A stretch of DNA of 31,178 bases from a virus. The notes under the pieces were generated by a model. It was not told the origin of the DNA. It was given only the letters and a program-made list of their open reading frames with translations, and made no database searches. Below, piece by piece: positions 15,709 to 24,450 of this stretch; position 1 is the first letter of the stretch, and the number at the start of each line of letters is the position of its first letter. Position numbers and translations under genes: made by a program. The stretch is from IMG/VR virus record IMGVR_UViG_3300006638_000016, positions 1 through 31,178 of that record. One strand, written 5' to 3'.

Positions 15709-16911
15709 ATGACCGGAAACGTAATTCAAAGCTTTCTTGTGAGCCTGGGCTTCGGTGTAGACGAAACCTCTCTTTCTAAATTTAATAAATCGATTGCCTC
15801 CGCAGCCATCCGAGTCACCGCTCTTTACGCGACCATTCAGGTTGCTGCCGCTGGAATATTTAAAGGCGTCTCTAGTATCACCGACGAATTCGAACGCTTC
15901 GGGTATGAGGCGAGAATCATCGCGCCCGCAATTAATAAAGCGCTTCAACTCAGGAACGCGCTCCTCAGCGCCTACCGAGCGGCTGGGATTAATATCACGA
16001 AGGTCGTTCAAGAGTCGGTGAAGTTTAACTTCTCGCTCGCTAAAACGAAGTTCGCCCTCGACGCCATTTATAAATCGGTGGGTTCTAAATTCATTCCCGT
16101 GCTCACGAAACAACTCGATATTTTCCGTGGCAAGATCTATGCGAATCTCCCCAAGATTCAAGCGATGCTTGAGAAATTCGTTAAGTTTATTTTAAAAGCG
16201 TTCGAAGCGACCACCATCCTGGGTGGCCGAGTTTTTTCGATTCTAGGAAGAGTCTGGGATTTTTTCGAGAAGTTAGATAAGGCCACGAACGGCTGGTCAA
16301 CGAAGATCTTAGCCGCAGTCGCTGCGTGGAAACTTCTTAATCTCGCTTTCTTGGCCTCGCCTCTGGGCATGATTCTCACCGGCTTAGTCGCGATTCTTGC
16401 GCTCTACGACGATTTCAAGACCTTCCAAGAGGGCGGAGAATCACTGTTCGATTGGTCGGCAGCGATTCCCATCTTCAAAGCGATTGCAGACGGTGCGAGT
16501 GAGTTCTTCGGATGGTTAAAACAAATCTGGGATGTCATGACAGAGATCACTCAGGCCATCATGGGGCTTGGGAGCTCAAACATTTTTGACTCACTCATCA
16601 AATCGGGAGAAGGATTTCTCTCGCTCATCGAATCGATTGGATCCGCCATCGGAAAAATGCTGGGTGTTCTTTTATCAGCAGGGACGTTTGGTGGATCTCT
16701 CTCCGGGATTTTTGGTAAAGACTCCGCACCGGGTGCGACTCGCGCGCCGCTTCTACCACAGGGCGGCGGAACGAATCAGCGCGTGAATCAGGAAACAAAT
16801 ATCAATATTCAAGGCTCACCGGATGCGAACGCCACGGGCAAGGCGGTTGCAGGGGAGCAAGGCAAAGTGAACTTTGATTTAACCCGTAACCTAAAGTCGG
16901 CAACGCAATGA
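15709..16911 (+). CDS. tail tape measure protein (short)
   Basis: A 400-residue, largely helical protein starting directly after the chaperone stop. Hydrophobic stretches AAVAAWKLLNLAFLASPLGMILTGLVAILALYDDF (about 210-245) and the final low-complexity tail NQRVNQETNINIQGSPDANATG are typical of tape measures. N-terminal LVSLGFGVDETSLSKFNKSI is a common opening in myophage tape measures. By the usual 0.15 nm per residue this implies a tail near 60 nm, short for a contractile tail. No lytic transglycosylase or peptidase domain is seen. Confidence 0.85.
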   Translation: MTGNVIQSFLVSLGFGVDETSLSKFNKSIASAAIRVTALYATIQVAAAGIFKGVSSITDEFERFGYEARIIAPAINKALQLRNALLSAYRAAGINITKVVQESVKFNFSLAKTKFALDAIYKSVGSKFIPVLTKQLDIFRGKIYANLPKIQAMLEKFVKFILKAFEATTILGGRVFSILGRVWDFFEKLDKATNGWSTKILAAVAAWKLLNLAFLASPLGMILTGLVAILALYDDFKTFQEGGESLFDWSAAIPIFKAIADGASEFFGWLKQIWDVMTEITQAIMGLGSSNIFDSLIKSGEGFLSLIESIGSAIGKMLGVLLSAGTFGGSLSGIFGKDSAPGATRAPLLPQGGGTNQRVNQETNINIQGSPDANATGKAVAGEQGKVNFDLTRNLKSATQ

Positions 16912-16921
16912 GGACGTTTAG

Positions 16922-17461
16922 ATGAGCTTTCTCAGTCAACCGATCTCTACTCTGTTTGCAATCGGGGCGACTCGTTCGTTTGCGGGTCTCACCGGATACG
17001 TGACGATTCAGGAGAGTACAGTGGATAGCTTAGAGATCACGCAACAGCCGGTTCAACAAGGGGCGATGATTGCGGATCATGCGTTCAAAAAACCCGTGAA
17101 TCTCTCGGTGACCATGCAGTTTAAAGACAACCCGCTTCAATCCTTGGCTCAGGTCTATCAGAGCCTCCTTGCGCTTCAAACCCCGGTACTCCCCGCGACG
17201 CTCGCTCCGTTCACGGTGATCACTCCGAAGCGCGTCTATACGAACATGCTGCTTTCGACCCTAGGTCTCACCACGGATAAGAAGACGGAAGCGGTACTTG
17301 CCATCTCCGCAAGCTTTCAAGAGGTGCTTTTAGTTTCAGTCGGAACGACGATCGTCCCCCGGTCTCAACTCAAGAACCCTGGGAATAACGGCGGCACTCA
17401 AGCGGTGGGGAAAAAATCGGCTCTAAAAACGCTTGCACAAGGGATAGGTCTTTCACCATAA
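16922..17461 (+). CDS. Dit-like baseplate/distal tail protein
   Basis: A 179-residue protein with GAGGA before ATG 16922. The N-terminal region (YVTIQESTVDSLEITQQPVQQGAMIADHAFKKPVNLSVTMQF) matches the Dit-like phage tail protein N-terminal pattern, in which the protein caps the tube and starts the baseplate. The C terminus is a flexible Lys/Gly/Asn-rich tail. Its neighbours downstream are plug and hub genes, as in simple baseplates such as that of cyanophage Pam3. Confidence 0.75.
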   Translation: MSFLSQPISTLFAIGATRSFAGLTGYVTIQESTVDSLEITQQPVQQGAMIADHAFKKPVNLSVTMQFKDNPLQSLAQVYQSLLALQTPVLPATLAPFTVITPKRVYTNMLLSTLGLTTDKKTEAVLAISASFQEVLLVSVGTTIVPRSQLKNPGNNGGTQAVGKKSALKTLAQGIGLSP

Positions 17462-17799
17462 TGGCCACCACCCTCACCAATTACCTCATCCCAGTCATCA
17501 ACGAGCCTCAGACCTTCGAGATTAATCTCGCGGGCGTCGACTATCTTTTGACCTGTAAATGGAATGATGCGGACGAGGCGGGTTGGGTCTTGGATTTCTC
17601 GGACATCACGGGCACTCCGATTGCCGTGAATATTCCTCTCATCACAGGAACCGATTGTTTAAACGGGCTTGGATACCTTGGGATTGGTGGATCTCTTTTT
17701 ATTCTAACGAACGGTGCAAACCCGTTAGACGTTCCTACGCTCTCTAATTTAGGAACGGATTCGAATCTTTATTTCCAGACGAGTATTACGGATGGATGA
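17461..17799 (+). CDS. baseplate plug protein (Pam3 gp18-like)
   Basis: A 112-residue beta-rich protein whose ATG overlaps the previous stop by one base (TAATG). It reads YLIPVINEPQTFEINLAGVDYLLTCKWNDADEAGWVLDFSD, then TPIAVNIPLITGTDCLNGLGYLGIGGSLFI, matching the baseplate plug family described in Pam3-like baseplates. It fits between the Dit-like and hub genes, where it would close the tube lumen. Confidence 0.78.
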   Translation: MATTLTNYLIPVINEPQTFEINLAGVDYLLTCKWNDADEAGWVLDFSDITGTPIAVNIPLITGTDCLNGLGYLGIGGSLFILTNGANPLDVPTLSNLGTDSNLYFQTSITDG

Positions 17800-18733
17800 T
17801 TCGACGAACACCCTTCAGTTTTTAAGAACGTGCACTCTTCTCGTTTCAAATAAGCAAGGCAAGGCGCTCGATCTTTCGAAGCTCAGAATTAAATTTGCTG
17901 TGAAACGATCGGACACGCAAACTCCGAACGTAGCCGACATCCGTGTCTACAATTTGGATGTGAGCTACGCCGAGCAGATTCAAAAAGAGTTTACGACCGT
18001 GATTCTTCAAGCCGGATATGCAGGCAATTTCGGAGTCATCTTTCAAGGCAATATCAAGCAAGTGATCTTGGGGAGAGAAAGTGCGGTCGATACGTTCATT
18101 GATATTATCGCAGGCGACGGGGATCGGGCCTACAATTTTGCGGTGGTCAATACGACCCTGGCCGCAGGTTCTACTCCGAGTGACCACCTCGCTGCTGCTG
18201 TAAAACCGATGAACGCCTCGGGCGTGACCTCGGGCTACACGGGAGATCTCCCACCGACGAAGCTCCCACGCGGTAAGGTGATGTATGGGAACTCAAAAAA
18301 TTATATCAGAGGCATCGCGGATTCGACGGGGTTTGCGTGGTCGATGCAGGACGAGAAGATTAATTTCGTGAAACAAACGACCTACCTCCCCGGAACTGCG
18401 GTCGTGCTGACGAGCAAGACGGGTTTGATCGGGACCCCTCAACAAACAAACGAAGGCGTCAATTGTCGGTGTCTTCTTAATCCCTTTATTAAAATCGCGG
18501 GCCGGGTTCAAATCGATAACCGATCGGTCGAGAGACTCAAGATCAATCTCTCGGTGCCTAATAGCGCGGCCAATATCCCAGCTCCAGTCAACGCAGACGG
18601 CATTTACTACGTGCTTGTCGTCGAGCACAAGGGAGATACCAGAGGGACTGATTGGTATAGTGATCTCGTGACCCTCAACGTCGCGGTGACTTCGAATCCA
18701 ATTAATAGCGTTCAAGTCGGGGCGGGTGACTGA
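17792..18733 (+). CDS. baseplate hub protein (gp44/gp27-like)
   Basis: A 313-residue hub subunit overlapping the plug gene by 8 nt. It contains LRIKFAVKRSDTQTPNVADIRVYNLD and VILQAGYAGNFGVIFQGNIKQV at the front and a long beta-rich middle (IIAGDGDRAYNFAVVNTTLAAGSTPSDHLAAAV), the arrangement expected for tube-like hub domains of simple myophages. It would join tube, plug and spike. No lysozyme-like domain is present. Confidence 0.78.
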   Translation: MDDSTNTLQFLRTCTLLVSNKQGKALDLSKLRIKFAVKRSDTQTPNVADIRVYNLDVSYAEQIQKEFTTVILQAGYAGNFGVIFQGNIKQVILGRESAVDTFIDIIAGDGDRAYNFAVVNTTLAAGSTPSDHLAAAVKPMNASGVTSGYTGDLPPTKLPRGKVMYGNSKNYIRGIADSTGFAWSMQDEKINFVKQTTYLPGTAVVLTSKTGLIGTPQQTNEGVNCRCLLNPFIKIAGRVQIDNRSVERLKINLSVPNSAANIPAPVNADGIYYVLVVEHKGDTRGTDWYSDLVTLNVAVTSNPINSVQVGAGD

Positions 18734-19395
18734 TGGACCGAAATCAACTTTTAAACGACACCGAGACCTCGATTCGATACGCACTCGACGGGAGACAGTC
18801 GAATCTCTGGACGGCGATGCCTGCGATTGTTCAGTCCGTCAATCTCACCGCAATGACTCTCGAATGCCAACCCGCGATTCAGGGAGTCGTCTCGAATCCA
18901 GACGGATCGACGACGCTCGTGAATCTTCCCCTTCTCGTTGACGTTCCGATTTGTTTCCCGAGCGCAGGGGGTTTTTCTCTCACATTCCCCATTGCTCAGG
19001 GGGATGAGGTGCTTGTCATCATTGCATCGCGTTGTATCGATGCGTGGTGGCAACAAGGGGGAGTACAGCCTCCGATCGAAAACCGGATGCACGATTTATC
19101 AGACGGGTTTGCCTTGCCTGGACCACGCTCTCAGCCTAGAGTTATTTCTACCATCAGCTCATCAAACGTACAGCTTCGGAACGACGCCGGGACCGTGTAC
19201 GTCGAGATTACAGCGGGGGGAGGAATTAACTTGAAATCAACCGCAGGCTTTACACTCACCGGGGATTTAAACGTCACGGGCGCAATCACTGCGACGGGCG
19301 ATATCGCGGCTGGCCCCGGTGGTGCAATTACTCTTCTGACGCACTTGCACGAAAGCTCTACACCCGGAAACCCAACAGGACCTCCTATCCCATGA
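18733..19395 (+). CDS. membrane-puncturing spike (gp138-type)
   Basis: A 220-residue trimeric needle. The N-terminal OB-fold domain reads MPAIVQSVNLTAMTLECQPAIQGVV...LPLLVDVPICFPSAGGFSLTFPIAQGDEVLVIIASRCIDAWW, the gp138 N-terminal pattern. A beta-helix stem follows (VQLRNDAGTVYVEITAGGGINLKSTAGFTLTGDLNVTGAITATGDI). The end, THLHESSTPGNPTGPP, holds an HxH pair (His204 and His206) of the type that binds iron at spike tips. It overlaps the hub stop by one base. Confidence 0.85.
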   Translation: MDRNQLLNDTETSIRYALDGRQSNLWTAMPAIVQSVNLTAMTLECQPAIQGVVSNPDGSTTLVNLPLLVDVPICFPSAGGFSLTFPIAQGDEVLVIIASRCIDAWWQQGGVQPPIENRMHDLSDGFALPGPRSQPRVISTISSSNVQLRNDAGTVYVEITAGGGINLKSTAGFTLTGDLNVTGAITATGDIAAGPGGAITLLTHLHESSTPGNPTGPPIP

Positions 19396-19760
19396 GAGTG
19401 AGACAATTATCCCCCACTGGAGATTTCACGTTCGGCTCAGGCCAGTTGAATTACTTAATCAACTCCCCTGAGGCAGTGGCGCAGGTGGTTCAAACGTCTT
19501 TGCTATTGTTTTTAGGCGAATGGTATCTCGACCTCACCGCAGGGGTTCCCTATCCCGAGGATATTATCGGGAAGCATTCTCAGGCGTTGGCGGACGCAAC
19601 GCTCATTGCGTACATCAGTCAAATTCAAGGCGTGACGAATATCGAGGGTTTCCAAACGGTGCTCGATCCCGACACGCGCGCGTATCGATCGATTAGCGGA
19701 ACTTTAAACACGATTTATGGAATCACTCCGTTTGAGCTTTCAAACGAGAATAATTTTTAG
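19392..19760 (+). CDS. baseplate wedge protein, gp25/GPW-like
   Basis: A 122-residue protein with an ATGA overlap with the spike gene. The pattern QLNYLINSPEAVAQVVQTSLLLFLGEWYLDLTAGVPYPEDIIGKHSQALADATL is typical of short gp25-like wedge proteins in simple myophages, including the conserved GEWYLD segment. The partner J-like wedge gene follows after 11 nt. Confidence 0.8.
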   Translation: MRVRQLSPTGDFTFGSGQLNYLINSPEAVAQVVQTSLLLFLGEWYLDLTAGVPYPEDIIGKHSQALADATLIAYISQIQGVTNIEGFQTVLDPDTRAYRSISGTLNTIYGITPFELSNENNF

Positions 19761-19771
19761 CGAGGACTGCT

Positions 19772-20950
19772 ATGGCGATTACAGATCTAGTTTACATCGA
19801 CGCGACGGGATATCACTACTCAGACTATCCGAGCTTTCTCTCTTGGCTTCAAGGCCAGTATCAAGCGATTTACGGTGCGGATGTTTACTTAGGAGCCGAT
19901 TCTCAGGACGGGCAATTCGTTGCAATTCTGGCTCAGGCTTTTTTTGATTCCGCCGCAGTCGGTGCGTCCGTGTATAATTCGTTTTCACCCGTGACGGCTC
20001 AAGGCGTGGGGCTTTCTCGGAACGTCAAGATTAACGGCATTCAGAGAAATGTTTCATCGAACTCCACCGTACAACTCGTTCTCGTAGGCGTGTATGGGAC
20101 GGTGCTCACGAACGCGATTGCAGTCGACAGCCTTCAACAGCAATGGGCGATTCCTTCTCCCACGACCATTCCAAGCTCAGGCACCGTTACGGTGACTGCA
20201 ACCGCAGTCGTCACGGGCGCACTCAACGCGCTTCCCAATACGATCACGGGGATCTTCACACCGACGCAGGGCTGGCAGACGGTCAACAATCCGGCAGCCG
20301 CCACACCGGGTGCGGGCGTAGAATCCGACGTCGCGCTTCGCGCGAGACAAATCGTCTCGACTGCGAACCCTTCTCAAACCGTATTCGACGGGACACTGGG
20401 CGCGGTCGCAAACGTCTCGGGCGTGATTTCTTCTCAAGGCTACGAAAACGACACAGAGACGACGGACGGAAACGGCTTGCCTGCGCATAGTATTTCGATC
20501 GTCGTCGTCGGTGGCGATGAAAACGCGATTGCGGACGCGATTCAAGTACACAAGACCCCGGGCACGACCACCTACGGGACGACTACGGTCGATACGGTGG
20601 ACTCACGCGGGATGCCGGTCCCGATCAATTTCTACTACGCAACGCCTGCCACGATCGGAGTACAAGTTACGATCACGCCGCTTACGGGGTATGATTCGAG
20701 CTACGCGGCTTTGATTCAAACGGCGATTTCTAATTTTATCAATACGCCTGCGCTCCCCATCGGGTCAGATATCATCATCACCAAGCTCTATCCGCTTGCG
20801 TACTTAAACGGAGCTCCTCAGTCTTTGACCTATAACGTCGTCTCGATTGAGATTAAAAAGAACTCGGGAAGTTACGGGACCACAAATATTCAACTCTTGT
20901 TTAACGAGAATCCGATTTGTGCGACGACGAACGTGTCGGTGGTGACCTAA
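19772..20950 (+). CDS. baseplate J-like wedge protein (gp47-type)
   Basis: A 392-residue wedge protein that transmits the trigger signal and links fibres to the baseplate. Conserved baseplate-J features are seen: LSWLQGQYQAIYGADVYLGADSQDGQFVAILAQAFFD near the start, the GVGLSRNVKINGIQR motif, AAATPGAGVESDVALRARQIVSTANPS in the middle and ISIVVVGGDENAIADAI later. Length is normal. GAGGA precedes ATG 19772. Confidence 0.9.
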   Translation: MAITDLVYIDATGYHYSDYPSFLSWLQGQYQAIYGADVYLGADSQDGQFVAILAQAFFDSAAVGASVYNSFSPVTAQGVGLSRNVKINGIQRNVSSNSTVQLVLVGVYGTVLTNAIAVDSLQQQWAIPSPTTIPSSGTVTVTATAVVTGALNALPNTITGIFTPTQGWQTVNNPAAATPGAGVESDVALRARQIVSTANPSQTVFDGTLGAVANVSGVISSQGYENDTETTDGNGLPAHSISIVVVGGDENAIADAIQVHKTPGTTTYGTTTVDTVDSRGMPVPINFYYATPATIGVQVTITPLTGYDSSYAALIQTAISNFINTPALPIGSDIIITKLYPLAYLNGAPQSLTYNVVSIEIKKNSGSYGTTNIQLLFNENPICATTNVSVVT

Positions 20951-20954
20951 GCGT

Positions 20955-21626
20955 ATGGCAAATACAACGGAGACTTATCAAAATTTACTCACCTCGGAGT
21001 ATCAGGGACAGCCAAATTTCGAGGCCATGATTGCGGCAGACACCGCACCGCTCGTTCAGATTCAAGCGGTCCTGGCGTCGATGATCCCTCTTTTTGATCT
21101 CGGGACTCCCCCCGTCGGAAACCAGCTTGACATCATTGGTCAGTGGGTGGGCGTGAGTCGGGATCTTCAAGTTCCCGTCACGGGTGTTCTCTTTACTTGG
21201 AATGGCACGGTAACTGAGGGTTGGAACCGCGGGATTTGGGCCGACGCGTCGAACTCAAGCTCGGTCACGGTGCTCACCGATGCGGCTTATTTGACTCTGA
21301 TCCAAGCAAAAATTGCGGCCAATCGCTGGGACGGGACGACCGAAGGGGCTTATGCGATTTGGTCGATTGTTTTTCCGAACTTAGTCATTCTGATTCAAGA
21401 CAACGAGAACATGTCTTTTGCGGTGGCCATCCAAGGCACCGTGCTTGACTCACTCACCGAGGCGCTCTTAACTGACGGGCTCATCCCTCTTAAGCCCGAG
21501 GGCGTGAGAATCTCGGCCTACTACATCCCCGTCGATACAAATCCTCTTTTTGGTTGGAATATGAACACGGCCTACGTTCAAGGATGGGGCACCGGGTCAT
21601 GGGCGAACGAGATCGCGGGGTTATGA
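20955..21626 (+). CDS. DUF2612 baseplate protein
   Basis: A 223-residue protein right after the J-like gene, the position of gpI-type wedge components. It has the DUF2612 features PLFDLGTPPVGNQLDIIGQWVGVSR and LIQAKIAANRWDGTTEGAYAIW. An aromatic motif occurs twice: FTWNGTVTEGWNRGIWAD and, at the C terminus, FGWNMNTAYVQGWGTGSWAN. It would anchor the fibres encoded next. Confidence 0.85.
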   Translation: MANTTETYQNLLTSEYQGQPNFEAMIAADTAPLVQIQAVLASMIPLFDLGTPPVGNQLDIIGQWVGVSRDLQVPVTGVLFTWNGTVTEGWNRGIWADASNSSSVTVLTDAAYLTLIQAKIAANRWDGTTEGAYAIWSIVFPNLVILIQDNENMSFAVAIQGTVLDSLTEALLTDGLIPLKPEGVRISAYYIPVDTNPLFGWNMNTAYVQGWGTGSWANEIAGL

Positions 21627-21754
21627 AAAATAAAAAGTTTTCTCTACTGAGTAGGGGAATCAGCCTCGGCGGTGACTTTATCGTTCAGGTCATCGCTGAG
21701 GTTTTAAAATTTAGAATTTGGTGTATCTTTAAATTTAACGAGGAGATTTTATGA
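21623..21754 (+). CDS. possible 43-residue peptide in fibre junction
   Basis: ATG 21623 overlaps the DUF2612 stop (ATGA), and the TGA at 21752-21754 overlaps the next start (ATG 21751), so the frame exactly fills the gap between two coupled genes. The peptide MKNKKFSLLSRGISLGGDFI... is basic and partly hydrophobic. No ribosome site of its own is seen, which fits translational coupling. The AT-rich 3' half also supplies the next gene's GAGGAG site, so the region may instead be just a spacer. Function unknown. Confidence 0.35.
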   Translation: MKNKKFSLLSRGISLGGDFIVQVIAEVLKFRIWCIFKFNEEIL

Positions 21755-22665
21755 CCGCAACGAATGATTTTTTACCATTTTGCCCGACTGATACGGGGAC
21801 CAATTTACTTTCTCAGGCCGACTATGCGGCGGACCCTCAGCTTGCAATCGGGAATCAAGCCGGTGTTGCAAGACTTGAGTTAGTCAACAAGGCACTCAGA
21901 CAGTCCACCTACATTGCGTCGTGTCTTTCTCAGTTCCTGGCCAATCAGACCGGGAATAACGTATTAGACGATGCGACTCCGAGCGAAGTCATCACGACGA
22001 TGAACACAGCTTTTAGATCCCACCCCACAGTTCAAAGATTTCTTAGTGGGAGCGGCACTTATACTAAGCCCGCAAATGTACTTTATTTACGCGTGCGCGC
22101 AGTGGGCGGAGGCGCTTCGGGCGGTAATTCTTCTGCCGCCACGGGGGGAGACGGACTTGCAGGCGGAGACACGACTTTCGGGACCTCTCTGCTCATTGCA
22201 GGGGGCGGATTGGGAGGCGGCGGCGGTAACTCTGGAATTTTAGGAGTCGGCGGAACGCCTACGGTCAATTCCCCAGCGATTGCTCTCGTTTCTCTTTCAG
22301 GCGGGACAGGCGGAGCCGGAACAACGAACTCCACGTCCGGTGTTGCAGGACCCGGGGGAATGGGAGCAAGTAGCTTCTTTGGTGGAGCGGGAAGCGGAAA
22401 CGCGGACGCTGTCGGCGGAGATGCCATTGTAAATTCTGGATCCGGTGGCGGAGGCGGTGGTTATAATCCCGCAGTTAGCAGTAATATTTATGGCGCTTCG
22501 GGCGGAGGTGCTGGAGCTTATATCGAGGCTCAAATTAATTCTCCTTCAGCCACTTATGCTTATTCCGTAGGCGCTGGCGGTTTAGCCAACTCGGGCGGGT
22601 CAGGGACTCTCGCCGGTGGCGCAGGCGGTTCTGGTTTCATCGAAGTCACTGAATATTATCAATAA
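21751..22665 (+). CDS. tail fibre/adhesin with glycine-rich domain
   Basis: A 304-residue protein with GAGGAG before ATG 21751. Residues 1-90 (FLPFCPTDTGTNLLSQADYAADPQLAIGNQAGVARLELVNKALRQSTYIASCLSQFLANQTG) form an N-terminal attachment region common in phage fibres. From about residue 110 the sequence is extremely Gly-rich with runs such as GGGGGNSG and SGGGGGGY, as in glycine-rich adhesins that pack polyglycine-II helices. Its C terminus GGSGFIEVTEYYQ is typical of that domain. Probable receptor-binding component, by position after the wedge genes. Confidence 0.8.
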   Translation: MTATNDFLPFCPTDTGTNLLSQADYAADPQLAIGNQAGVARLELVNKALRQSTYIASCLSQFLANQTGNNVLDDATPSEVITTMNTAFRSHPTVQRFLSGSGTYTKPANVLYLRVRAVGGGASGGNSSAATGGDGLAGGDTTFGTSLLIAGGGLGGGGGNSGILGVGGTPTVNSPAIALVSLSGGTGGAGTTNSTSGVAGPGGMGASSFFGGAGSGNADAVGGDAIVNSGSGGGGGGYNPAVSSNIYGASGGGAGAYIEAQINSPSATYAYSVGAGGLANSGGSGTLAGGAGGSGFIEVTEYYQ

Positions 22666-22676
22666 GGACTGTGTAA

Positions 22677-23075
22677 ATGAAAACTCGTAACCTAGGGATT
22701 GTCTTAGACCAGGGCACCGATTTTAGTCTCGTCATCGGGATCAACGGCGTCGATGGTCCGATTGATATCACGGGTTACGAGTTCAAGTCTCAGATGCGTG
22801 AGACGACGAGCCCCACGTCTCCCGTCGTGGCGGAGTTTATTTTCACGATCAGTGATCAGACGACCAACACGGGCCAAGTCGTGATGTCTCTTCCCGCAAC
22901 GAGCGACGAAGAGAGCGCGATTACGACCTCGGTTGCGACTCCTCTGAATGCTCTGAGACAGACGACCCCGTTTGTTTTTGACGTGAAGATGAAGGACACA
23001 TTGGGTGCGATTAGCCGAATCATTCAGGGTATTATTTACGTCTCGCCCGAAGCGACGCAGGAGCTCTATTCGTGA
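22677..23075 (+). CDS. fibre-associated structural protein, BppU-N-like pattern
   Basis: A 132-residue beta-rich protein; AAGGA precedes ATG 22677. The pattern DQGTDFSLVIGINGVDGPIDITGYEFKSQMRE...QVVMSLPATSDEE...FVFDVKMKDTLGAISRIIQGIIYVSPEATQ matches a widespread small phage domain that decorates fibres or baseplates. No enzymatic motif is present. It overlaps the next gene by 4 nt. Confidence 0.7.
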   Translation: MKTRNLGIVLDQGTDFSLVIGINGVDGPIDITGYEFKSQMRETTSPTSPVVAEFIFTISDQTTNTGQVVMSLPATSDEESAITTSVATPLNALRQTTPFVFDVKMKDTLGAISRIIQGIIYVSPEATQELYS

Positions 23076-23605
23076 GAGTTTTCCAACTCGACATCTGCGA
23101 TACGAGTCAAGAGGGCGTGACCGTCTTCAGTCTCGACTCACCGGATAATCCGCAGGCGAATCTTCAAGTTTTTAGTTTAGATTCGACGGACGCCGCGTGC
23201 GAGGTGAACGTCTTTAGTCTAGAGGACCCGGATTGCTGTAACGACGCGGATATTGAGATTTATATTCCTGGACCTCCCGGTCCACAAGGACCCGTAGGGC
23301 CTCAAGGCCCATCCGGTGCAAGTGGTTTGGTGTCTGTCATCTCGGCGAGCTCTTCGATCCCCATCGATCAATACTTCACGATTGTGAATGCTTCGGCACC
23401 TACGACTCAAACTCTTCCTCTCATCTCATCCGTTTTAATTGACAACATCACGAGTTCATTCACGGTCGTTAATTTGACCTCGCATAACGTCGCAATCATT
23501 GCCTCTGGGTCGGATGAAATTTTAGTAGGCTCGCCCGTCAACGAACCGTATCCGAATACCTCTTTTAGCTTTGTAGCCACACCACTGGGATGGGTGATCA
23601 TATGA
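23072..23605 (+). CDS. fibre protein with VFSLD repeats and a collagen-like segment
   Basis: A 177-residue protein starting at GTG 23072 (overlap GTGA). Residues 3-54 contain four tandem units, VFQLDICD, VFSLDSPD, VFSLDSTD and VFSLEDPD, spaced 14-15 residues apart. Residues 67-85 are collagen-like Gly-x-y triplets (GPPGPQGPVGPQGPSGASG). The C-terminal 90 residues are a beta-rich domain (FTIVNASAPTTQTLPLIS...NTSFSFVATPLGWVII). Trimeric collagen-like stalks are common in phage fibres. The N-terminal repeat may be the attachment region. Ends in an ATGA overlap. Confidence 0.72.
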   Translation: MRVFQLDICDTSQEGVTVFSLDSPDNPQANLQVFSLDSTDAACEVNVFSLEDPDCCNDADIEIYIPGPPGPQGPVGPQGPSGASGLVSVISASSSIPIDQYFTIVNASAPTTQTLPLISSVLIDNITSSFTVVNLTSHNVAIIASGSDEILVGSPVNEPYPNTSFSFVATPLGWVII

Positions 23606-24450
23606 TAAAATTTCTCTCTCTTCTTTTCATTTCGACGCAGAGCCTTGCGGCATTCTCACCGCAGACGGTGATTACGGACGCGGCAAGCGGTGCGACGGCG
23701 CACGTCGAATCGGATCAATCTTTAGACGTGACCGTCATCGGCGGCGTGTCTTCTACGGTGAACCAAGGCACGGCGGGATCTTCGCCCTGGCTCTTTGCTC
23801 TCCCCACGGGCGCGTCTTCGTCCTCTCTTCAGACGATCGGCAACGCATCTTTAGCTTCCATTTTAACCGCTTTGGGCTCACCCTTTCAGAGTGGCGGCTC
23901 TATTGCGAATACTGCTTTTGGTGTTAGTGGTACTCTTCCTGCTTTTGCTAGCACTCCTACCTTTAATCTTGGAACACTTAACGGAGCGGCGACGGCGTCA
24001 AACCAAGTCACCGCGCAAACGTCGCTCTCGTCGATCGACTCGAAGCTCACGTCCCCGCTCACGGTGACGGCGACGCAAGCAACCGCTGCGAATTTGAACG
24101 CAACTGTGGTTCAAGGAACGGGGACGAATCTTCACACGGTGGTGGATTCGGGTTCAGTCACCGTATCTTCGACAAAGGCTCCAATCAATTCCACGGGTTC
24201 AGGGACAGCGGGCACCGTGTCAACGGTGATCACTCTTTCTGCCCCATCGAATGCTGTTGGTTTTGTTTTGATGAACATGGACACCTCGACTGCAAACTTA
24301 AGGTGGGCCGTCGGAAGGACTGCAACCACCACGGTGGGGCAACAGCTTCAGCCGGGGAGATCTTCTGATTTTGTGAGCGTAGGAGCTGACGTCTCTTTGG
24401 TCGCCGAATCAGGGACTCAAAACTATGACATCCAATGGATCTCACAATGA
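23602..24450 (+). CDS. fibre-locus protein with predicted Sec signal peptide
   Basis: A 282-residue protein; ATG 23602 is chosen because it overlaps the previous stop as ATGA. The start MIKFLSLLFISTQSLAAFSPQ has a basic residue, a hydrophobic core and an Ala-x-Ala-like end, so it looks like a cleavable signal peptide. The body is low-complexity Ser, Thr, Ala and Gly-rich (VNQGTAGSSPWLF...), and the C terminus (APSNAVGFVLMNMDTSTANLRWAVGR...LVAESGTQNYDIQWISQ) is a beta sandwich seen in many phage appendage proteins. A virion protein with a Sec signal is unusual. Function unknown. Confidence 0.68.
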   Translation: MIKFLSLLFISTQSLAAFSPQTVITDAASGATAHVESDQSLDVTVIGGVSSTVNQGTAGSSPWLFALPTGASSSSLQTIGNASLASILTALGSPFQSGGSIANTAFGVSGTLPAFASTPTFNLGTLNGAATASNQVTAQTSLSSIDSKLTSPLTVTATQATAANLNATVVQGTGTNLHTVVDSGSVTVSSTKAPINSTGSGTAGTVSTVITLSAPSNAVGFVLMNMDTSTANLRWAVGRTATTTVGQQLQPGRSSDFVSVGADVSLVAESGTQNYDIQWISQ

